Below are positions 43,119 through 50,878 of a stretch of DNA of 62,099 bases, piece by piece. The translations under genes were made by a program, and so were the position numbers. Source of the stretch: Candidatus Latescibacterota bacterium (GTDB lineage Bacteria > Latescibacterota > UBA2968 > UBA8231); assembly GCA_022827835.1 (NCBI GenBank), contig JAJEIO010000021.1:1-62099 (forward strand). The letters run 5' to 3'. The notes under the pieces were generated by a model. It did no database searches, had not been told where the DNA came from, and saw nothing but the letters and a program-made list of their open reading frames with translations. Each line of letters opens with the position of its first letter. The first letter of the stretch is position 1.

Positions 43119-44492
43119 TTAGTGGGTCGGAAACGCGTCGTCGAGCAGGTAATTCAGTTGGGCTTGGCTCGGCGCTTCGCCGTCCTGACTGAGCCAAGCT
43201 ATCCGACAGTCGCGGTCGAGGAGGACGGATTGGGGGAAACTCCAGATGCCGTAGCGCTGCGCGCTCGCGCCTTCATCTACCGCAATGGGCAACGTATAGC
43301 CGCGTTCGGCGATGAAGGCGTCCACATCGTCGGCCTCCTCGGCACTGTGGATGGCGATGACGACGAGGCCCTGGTCTTTGTGTTTTTGGTATAACTCGTC
43401 GTAGTGGGCGAGTTGCTCGATGGATTCGGGAGACCAAGTAGCCCAAAAGTGTAGCAGTACTACTTGGCCTAGGAACCAGCCTATGCGGTCGCCGTGCTCG
43501 ATGGGGTTGGGCCAACGCTGGATTTCTATATTGAAGGGTACGGCACCCCGGACCAATCTATGCTTTTGCTGCGTACGGTCCGCTTCGACGGGGGCGATAT
43601 AATCGACTATTATCACATCGCCACTATCCAAAAGTTGGGCGTCGTCCCAGCGCACAAAACCCCCGCTGCCGTTCATACCAAAGCGCGGTCTTTCCGTCAC
43701 GAACACCGTCGGAGTTAGGCGAATGAGCGTATCCCAACTGTCTCTCGCATGCGGCCCTAAGGCTACCCAGAGTTGCCCATGTTTCTCCCATTTGGTGATG
43801 CCGCGTTGCGAAGCCTGAGTGGGCGGGCTCTGGTCAATGGTGCTCTGGCGGAGGGTGGTGTCGGGATTGGCGAACGCCTCTGGTACCCGCTTTTTGAGCA
43901 GAGCCAAAGTAGCTGGGTCGAGATTGGCGAATGCCTCCGGCCCCAATTGTTGGACCAGGTTCGCCAGAACAGTGGAGTCAACGCTAGCAAATGCTTCCGG
44001 CGGCACTTGCTGGAGCTCAGCCGGAGTGGGTAAACTCGTACCCCTCCTAGTCATAGTGCGTTCGTTTCGGTCAATGCCGTTCTGGCGAATGGTGGTGTCG
44101 AGACTAGTGAACGCCTCGGCCCCCAGTTTTTGCCGGTGGGCGGCCAAGGAGGTGTAGCCAAAGTCGTCGCGGACGAAGTACGAGCCGTTGGCGTGGCGCA
44201 CTTCGATGGCAATGTCTAGGTGTTCGAGCGTAGGGGGTTGTTGTGGATCGGCTTCGGCGAGGATGAGGTGCCAAAGGGGGCTATCGTTTTGGTCGAGGCG
44301 ACGGGCGTGCAGCAAGCCATCGGCAATATATGCCTCTACGCGCTCGCCTGGGTATCTTTCTTCATCGACAGGGACGGACTCGCTCCACTGGGCTTGATCG
44401 GCCGGATCTGCGGTTGCGGCGATGTAGGGTCCGCTGAGGAGCAGGGCTGCCGCTGCGAAGATTTGGTACTTCATCGAACGAAAGGAACTCAT
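43119..44492 (-). CDS. Exported thioredoxin-fold protein 'a' lacking CxxC, cassette B
   Basis: The 457-residue paralogue of the other 'a' proteins has a signal peptide (IFAAAALLLSGPYIAATAD), the shared front domain and P-E-A-F-A-S/N-x-D repeats (VPPEAFASVDSTVLANLVQQ, LGPEAFANLDPATLALLKKR, VPEAFANPDTTL). The terminal TlpA fold has WATWSPESIEQLAHY in place of the redox-active cysteines. A strong AAAGGAGG ribosome site precedes the ATG. No sigma-54 promoter is visible in the 198 bases upstream, so it probably depends on read-through from cassette C. Confidence 0.82.
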   Translation of the reverse strand: MSSFRSMKYQIFAAAALLLSGPYIAATADPADQAQWSESVPVDEERYPGERVEAYIADGLLHARRLDQNDSPLWHLILAEADPQQPPTLEHLDIAIEVRHANGSYFVRDDFGYTSLAAHRQKLGAEAFTSLDTTIRQNGIDRNERTMTRRGTSLPTPAELQQVPPEAFASVDSTVLANLVQQLGPEAFANLDPATLALLKKRVPEAFANPDTTLRQSTIDQSPPTQASQRGITKWEKHGQLWVALGPHARDSWDTLIRLTPTVFVTERPRFGMNGSGGFVRWDDAQLLDSGDVIIVDYIAPVEADRTQQKHRLVRGAVPFNIEIQRWPNPIEHGDRIGWFLGQVVLLHFWATWSPESIEQLAHYDELYQKHKDQGLVVIAIHSAEEADDVDAFIAERGYTLPIAVDEGASAQRYGIWSFPQSVLLDRDCRIAWLSQDGEAPSQAQLNYLLDDAFPTH

Positions 44493-44513
44493 TTGAATCC
44501 TCCTTTGAGATGT

Positions 44514-44529
44514 CCCCGACAGGTCGGGG
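44514..44529. repeat. Short GC-rich hairpin between cassettes C and B
   Basis: CCCCGAC AG GTCGGGG forms a 7-base stem with a 2-base loop, 21 bases ahead of cassette B gene 'a'. No T-run follows on either strand, so it is more likely an mRNA-processing or stability element than a full terminator. The rest of the 198-base gap (44493-44690) shows nothing else. Confidence 0.45.
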
Positions 44530-44690
44530 CGATTGGTGGATGAAGATCGTTGGAGAGACGATCTTTGGGGTCCATTTTCACGGCAAGCCTCCCTTGCATT
44601 CAGGTGTGTTCTATCTCGACGTAGAGCATATCTCAGTCCGCATCGATCGATTACAGCGTGTGCATGGGGCCAAGAGTCGCTTTCTCGGCC

Positions 44691-45818
44691 TTAGCTACCG
44701 GCCCGCAGCAGTGCCTCGATTTGTTCTTCAGTAGGCGGTGAGTGTCGTGATTCCAATGACTCTCCATCACGGGCAATGCGGTTATCTCGGCCAATTAGGA
44801 TGTAGTGGGGTATGCCCTCGACGCCGTAGCGCCGGGAGGTCTCGCCCGTGTCGAGAGCAATCGGGAATGGATAATCATGCTCGCCGACAAAGTCATCTAG
44901 ATTGCCGGCCATATCCGCCGAATGCAGGGCAATGACGATAAAGCCTTGGTCCCGATAGCGTTCGTGCAGTTCGGCGACATAGGGCAGTTTTTCTATGCAG
45001 GGCGAACACCACGTCGCCCAAAAATCGATCAGCACCACCTTACCCCGTAGCTGCGCCAGACTATTCAAGTTCTCATGGCCGGCGATGGGCTGTAGCCAGC
45101 GCTCAATGTCCATTTCAAAGGGCACGGCACCCTGATCCTTAATGTGCCGCTGGTGCGTGACTTCCATTTCCCTAGGGCTGATATAGCGAACGGCAAAGGT
45201 CTGGCCGTCGTCGGTGAATTCGGCGCGGTCCCACTGGAGGATCGCCTGATCGGCCGTGGGCTTTTCCAAGGTTTTGCGCTGGGGAACCGTCAGGATGGGG
45301 GCGAGGCGGACGACGGTGTGAAATGAGGCGTCCGAGGGGCCAGATCCAGCCCAAATCCAGTGGTCGCGCTGCCAGCGGGTCAAGTGCGTGCGGGGCGGCT
45401 TTTCGGCAGACCGGTACGTGGATTGGGCTTGGACTGCTGGGTCGCCGATCTTGGTCTCTAGGCTGGGAAAAGGCTCGCCCTCCTGTGCTTGGCGGTGCCC
45501 CGACAGACGATTCCGATTAAGATCGTCCCGAATATGCGACTGACCATCTGAGTGGTGGACGACCACGGTAAAGGGATTGGTCTTTTCAACTCGGCCCGGT
45601 TGGTCTGCCCGGCCGAGAATGGTATGCCACAGTTTTTGGCCCTCGGCATCCACGCGCCAAGCGTGCAGCCAGCCCTGACGCAGTTGCGCTTGCACGGAAC
45701 CGCCGATTGAGGACGGTAAATCGACCGAGTCGCGCCAAGCAGGGGTCGCGGCGGCTTCTGAGGCGGCGGCGATTAGTCCGGCTACGAGGCCGGTGCAGAG
45801 TATCTTAGCACAAGTCAT
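44691..45818 (-). CDS. Exported TlpA/thioredoxin-like protein 'b', cassette C
   Basis: The 375-residue protein has a signal peptide (LVAGLIAAASEAAATPAW), a front domain nearly identical to that of cassette A 'b', and a TlpA domain with FWATWCSPCIEKLPYVA and cis-Pro in GIPHYILI. The C-terminal tail is 5 residues longer than in A (DGESLESRHSPPTEEQIEAL). It is the second gene of the cassette closest to the activator, 22 bases after 'a'. Confidence 0.85.
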   Translation of the reverse strand: MTCAKILCTGLVAGLIAAASEAAATPAWRDSVDLPSSIGGSVQAQLRQGWLHAWRVDAEGQKLWHTILGRADQPGRVEKTNPFTVVVHHSDGQSHIRDDLNRNRLSGHRQAQEGEPFPSLETKIGDPAVQAQSTYRSAEKPPRTHLTRWQRDHWIWAGSGPSDASFHTVVRLAPILTVPQRKTLEKPTADQAILQWDRAEFTDDGQTFAVRYISPREMEVTHQRHIKDQGAVPFEMDIERWLQPIAGHENLNSLAQLRGKVVLIDFWATWCSPCIEKLPYVAELHERYRDQGFIVIALHSADMAGNLDDFVGEHDYPFPIALDTGETSRRYGVEGIPHYILIGRDNRIARDGESLESRHSPPTEEQIEALLRAGS

Positions 45819-45840
45819 GGTAAAATCCTTTCGCTGGGAG

Positions 45841-47277
45841 TTAGCGGGCCGGAAAAGTGTCGATGTCGTCGAGCAAGTGCTTCAGTTGGGCCGGGCTCGG
45901 CGCTTCGCTGTCCTGACTGATCCAAGCCAGCCGGCAGTCGCGGTCGAGGAGGACGGATTGGGGAAAATTCCAGATACCGTAGCGCTGCGCGCTCGCGCCT
46001 TCGTCCACTGCAATGGGCAACTCATAACCGCGTTCGGCAATGAAGGCATCCAGACCGTCGGCTCCTTCGGCGCTGTGGATGGCGATGACAACGAGGCCCT
46101 CGTCTTTGTGTTTTTTGTACAACTCGTCGTAGTGGGCGAGTTGTACGATGGATTCGGGAGACCAGGTAGCCCAAAAATGCAGCAGTACCACTTTGCCTAG
46201 GAACCAGCCTATGCGGTCGCCGGGCCCGATGGAATTGATCCAGCGTTGGGCCTCGATGTTGAAGGGTACGGCACCCCGGACCAATTTGTGATTTTGCTGC
46301 TTGCGATCCGCTTCAGCAGGAGAGACATAGCGGGCGATTAGCACGCCGCCGCTCTCCTGAAGTTGGGCGTCGTCCCAGCGCAAAAAAGTAGGGCCAAAGC
46401 TCGGCTTTTCCGGCACGAACACCGTCGGAGTCAGGCGGATGAGGGCGTCCCAATGGTCCATATTCGGTCCTAGGGCGACCCAGAGCTGCTGGTCCTTCTC
46501 CCATTTATAGATGCCGCGATCTTCACCTGTTGCCGGCGGTGGTTTTGGGAGCTGAGCCAGAGCGGTGGAGTCGAGGCTGGCGAACGCCTCCGGCCTCAGT
46601 TTTTGGAGCATAGCCAGAGTCATAGGGTCGAGGCTGGGGAGCTCCTCCGGCGGGATTTTTTGGAGCCGATCGAAAACCTCCGGCCTTAGTTTTTGGAGCA
46701 GAGTCAGAGTCATAGGGTCGAGGCTGGGGAGCTCCTCCGGTGGTATTTTTTGGAGCCGATCCAGAGAGGCGGAGTCGAGCTGGGCGATTATCAGCGGTGC
46801 ACTTTTTTGGAATTGAGCTGGAGAGAAAGGACCGGTCTGGCTCCCGCTCAGGTCAATGCCGTTTTCGCGGTCGATGGAGTCGAGGCTGGGGAACGCCTCT
46901 GGTGCCAGTTGTTGTCTGTGGGCGGCTAAGGTGCTGCGCGGAAAGGTGTCGCGGACGAAGTACGCGCCGTTGGCGTGGCGCACTTCGACGGCAGTGCCGA
47001 CGTATTCGAGGGTCGGGGGTTGGTTTGGGTCGGCTTCAGCGAGGATGAAATGCCAAAGGAGATTGTCGGTTTGGTCTAGGCGGCGGGCGTGAAGCAGGCC
47101 ATCGACAATATATGCCTCTATGCGCTCGCCCGGACCGACCAGAGGAAAGTCGGGAAGGGGGATGGACTCGCTCCACTGGGCTTGGGCGGTCGGGTCTGCG
47201 GCTACGGTGATAGAGGGGCCGCTGAGGATCAAGGCTGCCGCGAAGAGTTGGTACTTCATCGAACGGAAGGAACTCAT
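45841..47277 (-). CDS. Exported thioredoxin-fold protein 'a' lacking CxxC, cassette C (expanded repeats)
   Basis: The 478-residue protein is the longest 'a'. Signal peptide: LFAAALILSGPSITVAAD. The extra length comes from more copies of the Leu-rich repeat; the unit LQKIPPEELPSLDPMTL occurs twice, 30 residues apart. The terminal TlpA fold has WATWSPESIVQLAHY, again with both cysteines replaced, and NFPQSVLL as the cis-Pro loop. The ATG has AAAGGAGG ahead; a sigma-54 promoter lies about 102 bases upstream. Confidence 0.82.
   Translation of the reverse strand: MSSFRSMKYQLFAAALILSGPSITVAADPTAQAQWSESIPLPDFPLVGPGERIEAYIVDGLLHARRLDQTDNLLWHFILAEADPNQPPTLEYVGTAVEVRHANGAYFVRDTFPRSTLAAHRQQLAPEAFPSLDSIDRENGIDLSGSQTGPFSPAQFQKSAPLIIAQLDSASLDRLQKIPPEELPSLDPMTLTLLQKLRPEVFDRLQKIPPEELPSLDPMTLAMLQKLRPEAFASLDSTALAQLPKPPPATGEDRGIYKWEKDQQLWVALGPNMDHWDALIRLTPTVFVPEKPSFGPTFLRWDDAQLQESGGVLIARYVSPAEADRKQQNHKLVRGAVPFNIEAQRWINSIGPGDRIGWFLGKVVLLHFWATWSPESIVQLAHYDELYKKHKDEGLVVIAIHSAEGADGLDAFIAERGYELPIAVDEGASAQRYGIWNFPQSVLLDRDCRLAWISQDSEAPSPAQLKHLLDDIDTFPAR
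46588..46767. repeat. 90-bp tandem duplication inside cassette C gene 'a'
   Basis: Two adjacent 90-base units (46588-46677 and about 46678-46767) are nearly identical, differing at only a few bases, and keep the frame (30 codons each). The units encode the P-E-E-L-P-S-L-D repeat. The homologous segments of the A and B genes lack this duplication, so it is recent. Confidence 0.8.
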
Positions 47278-47378
47278 TTGAAGCCTCCTTTGCTAAGGCA
47301 AGGGACGATTGGTGGACGATCTGTGAGTTCTTCGTCCCAAATGCGTAAACTGTTTTACGGCTCTTGGAAACGACGTAA

Positions 47379-47394
47379 TGCACATTTCGTGCCA
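47379..47394 (-). promoter_or_regulatory. Sigma-54 promoter of cassette C
   Basis: The minus strand reads TGGCACGAAATGTGCA: the -24 box TGGCACG is exact, GG-to-GC spacing is correct and the -12 box has one mismatch. About 100 bases of leader precede cassette C 'a'. It differs from the cassette A promoter by a single base. Confidence 0.78.
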
Positions 47395-47409
47395 TAAATC
47401 GGAGCACAA

Positions 47410-47444
47410 ATAAAAAAATCCTTTAGGAGTTACCCTAAAGGATT
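47410..47444 (-). terminator. Rho-independent terminator after the sigma-54 activator
   Basis: On the minus strand AATCCTTTAGG pairs perfectly with CCTAAAGGATT around a 6-base loop, followed by a T-rich run. It should end the activator transcript before the cassette C promoter. It is the same element as at 41489. Confidence 0.85.
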
Positions 47445-47528
47445 GAAAAACATGGGGGTTAAATAGCGAGAAAATGATTCTCTACGCGACAGACATTAGA
47501 TGGCGTTGCAAGCTGATCTACGGTTTTT

Positions 47529-47581
47529 CGTTCAAATAAACGATTTTTGAACGATTTTTGAACGATTTTTGAACGACTTTT
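47529..47581 (-). promoter_or_regulatory. Probable activator-binding enhancer array, cassette C
   Basis: A partial palindrome (CGTT-N6-AACG, 47529-47542) leads into four 11-base units of the GAACGATTTTT kind starting at 47538 (degenerate), 47549, 47560 and 47571. It is the counterpart of the 41611 array with one more unit, lying about 135-200 bases upstream of the promoter. Confidence 0.7.
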
Positions 47582-47643
47582 TACAGATTAGCTGTGGCTT
47601 CTTTAATCCATAAATAGATGTTACGCTTGGACCCTTTGGGTAT

Positions 47644-47670
47644 GGGATGCTTCGCTGCGCTCAGCATGAC
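47644..47670. repeat. GATGCTTCGCTGCGCTCAGC-type dispersed repeat
   Basis: The words GGATGCTTCGCTGCG and CTCAGCATGAC form an imperfect palindrome seen repeatedly in genomes of many phyla. It sits in a stretch (about 47605-47690) that is absent from the otherwise matching region next to the HTH mini-gene at 41700, so it looks like an insertion. Confidence 0.5.
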
Positions 47671-47713
47671 AAGGAGAAGGAACGCGTCAGTCCGCGACCT
47701 TTTGCACAGGCTC

Positions 47714-50700
47714 TTACGGCGACGGCTTCTCTGGCCGTTGCAACCCGTGCTTGCGCATGCGATAGCGCAATTTCTCCGGTCCCATGCTCAACAACCGAGC
47801 CGCCCCTCGTGGTCCATAGATTCGCCAGTTCGTGGCTCGGAGGGCCGCTAAAATGCGCTGCTTTTCGTCCTCATCTTCAGTATCCCCGTCGAAGTCTTGT
47901 TCAACAGGTAGGGCAAGCTCTGTCTCGGCAGCCTGAAACGGCACGTCCGCCACCTGAATGACGTCCCTGTCGCCCAACACGACCGCCTGCTGAATTACGT
48001 GCTCCAACTCGCGCACATTCCCCGGCCACGCGTATTGCTGCAAATGCGCCACCAACTCCTCGCCCAACACCGGCGTCGGCCGCCCTAACTGTTCGGCACA
48101 CCGGCTGGCAAAATGCGCCGCCAAGAGCGGGATATCCTCCTGACGCTCCCGCAAGGGCGGCAGTACTACCGAGAGTACGCTCAGCCGATAGAACAGATCT
48201 TCGCGGAACGTCCCCGCCTGAATGGCTTCTTCTAGGTCCTTGTTGGTCGCAGCGACGACCCGCACATCTACCGGGATGGACTGCTCGCCGCCGACGCGCG
48301 TCAGGTGACCCTCCTCCAAGATGTGGAGCAAGGCCCGTTGGGAGTCTAAGGGCAGATCGCCCACTTCGTCGAGGAACAAGGTGCCGCCATCGGCCCGTTC
48401 AAAGTAGCCGATCTTTTGCGCGTTTGCGCTGGTAAAGGCCCCCTTTTCGTGGCCGAATAGTTCGCTTTCGATCAGTCCGGCGGACAGGCCCCCGCAATTG
48501 ACCGCTATAAAGGGACTTGCTTGGCGCGGGCTGAGATTGTGGAGCAGCCGCGCCAGCACGCCCTTGCCGACTCCGGTCTCGCCCAGCACCAGCACCGTCA
48601 TATCCGTCTCGGCCATTGATTCGACTTGATCGAGGAGCCGTGCCATGGCTTGGCTCTGGCTGAGAAAACCCTGATTTGAGACCCGCAGCATTTGCTCTAG
48701 ACGCCGGAGATGAGTGGGGACTACTTGCACTTCTAGGCGAGCTACGTCCGACATCAAGCCATCCCGATCTACGGTCCGCACCTCAAAGTGGAACAGGCCG
48801 GCGGGCACGTCTTGGTACGTCACCCGATTGGCGGGCGTGAATGCGCTCCACTCTTCTGCCGGACCGTGGCCGACGAGCCGGTGGCTGTAGCGCATTTGCT
48901 CGGCCCCGCTCCTGAAGCTGAGACCCTGGAAGTGGAACTGAATCTCGGGGGTGCTATCTGGGCAGGACACAGATTGGGGCTCGTCGAAAGTCCGCCCGGC
49001 CACGACTTGGCGGATGCGGATGCGAGGCGGCGTCTCCCCAGGCTGATACGCAATGAGACCAGCCCGCGTCCCGAACCACAGCCGACCCCGGCTATCGCGC
49101 AGAATGGCATCGACGATATTTTCAAGCGCGGACTTGCCGAGGCGGATGCTTTGGAAGGTTTGACCGTCGTACTTCAGCACGCCGCCGCCGCTGGTTCCAA
49201 TCCACAGACATGCTTGCTGCGGGTCGGCCACCAAGGCCATAATGCCATTGGCGGATAGATCGCCTTGGTCAACCGTAAATTGGCGCACTTCTTTGGCTTG
49301 GTAGGAAATGGAGAAAAGGCCGTGATTGGTTCCCACCCAAATCGCGTCTTGATATTCACACAAAGCATTCACATAGGCGACGGCTTCTATGCCGGCCATG
49401 TCACATGCGCGGAGATGCCCGTCCCGGTGAGTGTATAGAGCCGGCCTCGTTCCATAGCAGCCGAGCCAGAAGGAGCCTTCTCGATCCTGTAGCACGACTC
49501 TACACGTTGGCCACTCACCCTCAATCGCAATGAAGCGGTCTGCTTCGATCCGTCCCAATTGCCTCTCAGAAGTGTAGGCGATTAAGTCCCCTTCTCGGCC
49601 TTGGAACAACATCTTGATTTCTACATCCTCTGCAGTCACCGAGATTGCTTGGGTTTCTCTGCCTACCGACTTGAATACTTGTCCGTCGGGGCTGCCGCTC
49701 CAAACCTGCCCTTGTCGATCTACTACCATAGATAAGACAGTATAACCGACCTCCGCCGGCCGGATCCGACTGTCCTCCAAGCAGGCCAAGCCTCCGGTTG
49801 TGCCAATCCAGATTCGGCCCTCCAGATCTTCTCTCAGACACCGAATCTCGCTGTCGGGTAGGCCGTCTTTTTTGTCGTATAGCTGAATACTGGTTGGATC
49901 GCAAAAGATCAGCCCGCCCCCCCACAGCCCCACCCAAATATTTCCCTCGCTATCCTCGTAGGTCAGGCGCGTATCCGAGAACTGGACATCCGGCAGGCCG
50001 GCTGAGAAAGGATGCCATTTCTCTTCGTCGTACACTAGTACGCCCCGGCGGCTCAGCCAGACCCGACCGCGGTCGTCCACGCGTACATGGCGCGTTCCTT
50101 GCTGGACGGCTTCTGCTCCTTCGGCTTCATCGTCCGCACGGATGCTCTCGAATTGTTGGCTCGCAGGATCGTAGCGGCCGACGACCACTTCTGAGCCTAC
50201 GTAGCGGAAAGCGATCCACAGGTTGCCAGCGGCATCTTGGGCGAAATTCCAAGGCCACTGCAATCGCACCTCGTCGTGCTCATCGCCTGAATCTGTGTTC
50301 ATGCGCTGGCCGTCCAAGCTGATGACCCCATGATACCACGTCGCCAGCCACGTCGTACCCGCCGAGTCGGTCGCCATGTCGTACACCAGTCCTAGGGGCT
50401 TACCCGCTAGTTCCGTCATGCACTCTACGCACTGTCCTGCGACGAACCGACCCACTCCCGCTGTGGTCAGCACTCGCACCGAGCCGTCGGCTTGGGGTTG
50501 CAGGCCGAATATGTCGTTGGAAGGTAGCCCGTGTTCGGTGGTGTACACCTGAAAGCCGCGCCCGTCGTAGGCTGCTATCCCACCGCCGAACGTGCCGAAT
50601 AACAGCCGTCCGTCCGCGTCTTCGACAATCGTTGTTACAGTGAGATGGGGCAGCCCGTCCGACAGGCCAAAGGTGTCAAAGTGCGCTCCGTCAAACCGGC

Positions 50701-50851
50701 TTACGCCGCCGTCGGTTGTGCCGACCCAGAGGAGGCCGTGGCGGTCCTGATAGATGTCTTCCACATACATCCCAGCCAGCCCGTCGAAAACTGTGTATTG
50801 CTGTCCGAGGATGTGACCGAATGCTTTCTGGCTTGGGGCCGCGTGGTTCAT
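47714..50851 (-). CDS. Sigma-54 activator with two-component-regulator propeller sensor
   Basis: The 1045-residue protein has residues 15 to about 640 as Reg_prop-type propeller blades (MYVEDIYQDRHGLLWVGTTD, DADGRLLFGTFGGGI). A Y_Y_Y-like domain follows (about 645-715, VPAGLFHFEVRTVDRDGL). The AAA+ domain has Walker A GETGVGKG (757-764), GAFTSA (804-809) in place of the sigma-54-contacting GAFTGA, Walker B GGTLFLDE (822-829) and LREDLFYRLS-type arginine region. The Fis helix-turn-helix is at 996-1045. No signal peptide or membrane segment is seen, so the propeller should be cytoplasmic. It lies 27 bases after the aldo/keto reductase gene and likely controls the cassettes downstream. Confidence 0.92.
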   Translation of the reverse strand: MNHAAPSQKAFGHILGQQYTVFDGLAGMYVEDIYQDRHGLLWVGTTDGGVSRFDGAHFDTFGLSDGLPHLTVTTIVEDADGRLLFGTFGGGIAAYDGRGFQVYTTEHGLPSNDIFGLQPQADGSVRVLTTAGVGRFVAGQCVECMTELAGKPLGLVYDMATDSAGTTWLATWYHGVISLDGQRMNTDSGDEHDEVRLQWPWNFAQDAAGNLWIAFRYVGSEVVVGRYDPASQQFESIRADDEAEGAEAVQQGTRHVRVDDRGRVWLSRRGVLVYDEEKWHPFSAGLPDVQFSDTRLTYEDSEGNIWVGLWGGGLIFCDPTSIQLYDKKDGLPDSEIRCLREDLEGRIWIGTTGGLACLEDSRIRPAEVGYTVLSMVVDRQGQVWSGSPDGQVFKSVGRETQAISVTAEDVEIKMLFQGREGDLIAYTSERQLGRIEADRFIAIEGEWPTCRVVLQDREGSFWLGCYGTRPALYTHRDGHLRACDMAGIEAVAYVNALCEYQDAIWVGTNHGLFSISYQAKEVRQFTVDQGDLSANGIMALVADPQQACLWIGTSGGGVLKYDGQTFQSIRLGKSALENIVDAILRDSRGRLWFGTRAGLIAYQPGETPPRIRIRQVVAGRTFDEPQSVSCPDSTPEIQFHFQGLSFRSGAEQMRYSHRLVGHGPAEEWSAFTPANRVTYQDVPAGLFHFEVRTVDRDGLMSDVARLEVQVVPTHLRRLEQMLRVSNQGFLSQSQAMARLLDQVESMAETDMTVLVLGETGVGKGVLARLLHNLSPRQASPFIAVNCGGLSAGLIESELFGHEKGAFTSANAQKIGYFERADGGTLFLDEVGDLPLDSQRALLHILEEGHLTRVGGEQSIPVDVRVVAATNKDLEEAIQAGTFREDLFYRLSVLSVVLPPLRERQEDIPLLAAHFASRCAEQLGRPTPVLGEELVAHLQQYAWPGNVRELEHVIQQAVVLGDRDVIQVADVPFQAAETELALPVEQDFDGDTEDEDEKQRILAALRATNWRIYGPRGAARLLSMGPEKLRYRMRKHGLQRPEKPSP

Positions 50852-50878
50852 CGTTGACTCGTCCAGTTTTGGGACTCC

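Noticed and set aside
44493..44690. A sigma-54 promoter for cassette B
   Set aside because: No TGGCAC-N5-TTGC-like element on the minus strand; only a short hairpin is visible, so read-through from cassette C is assumed.
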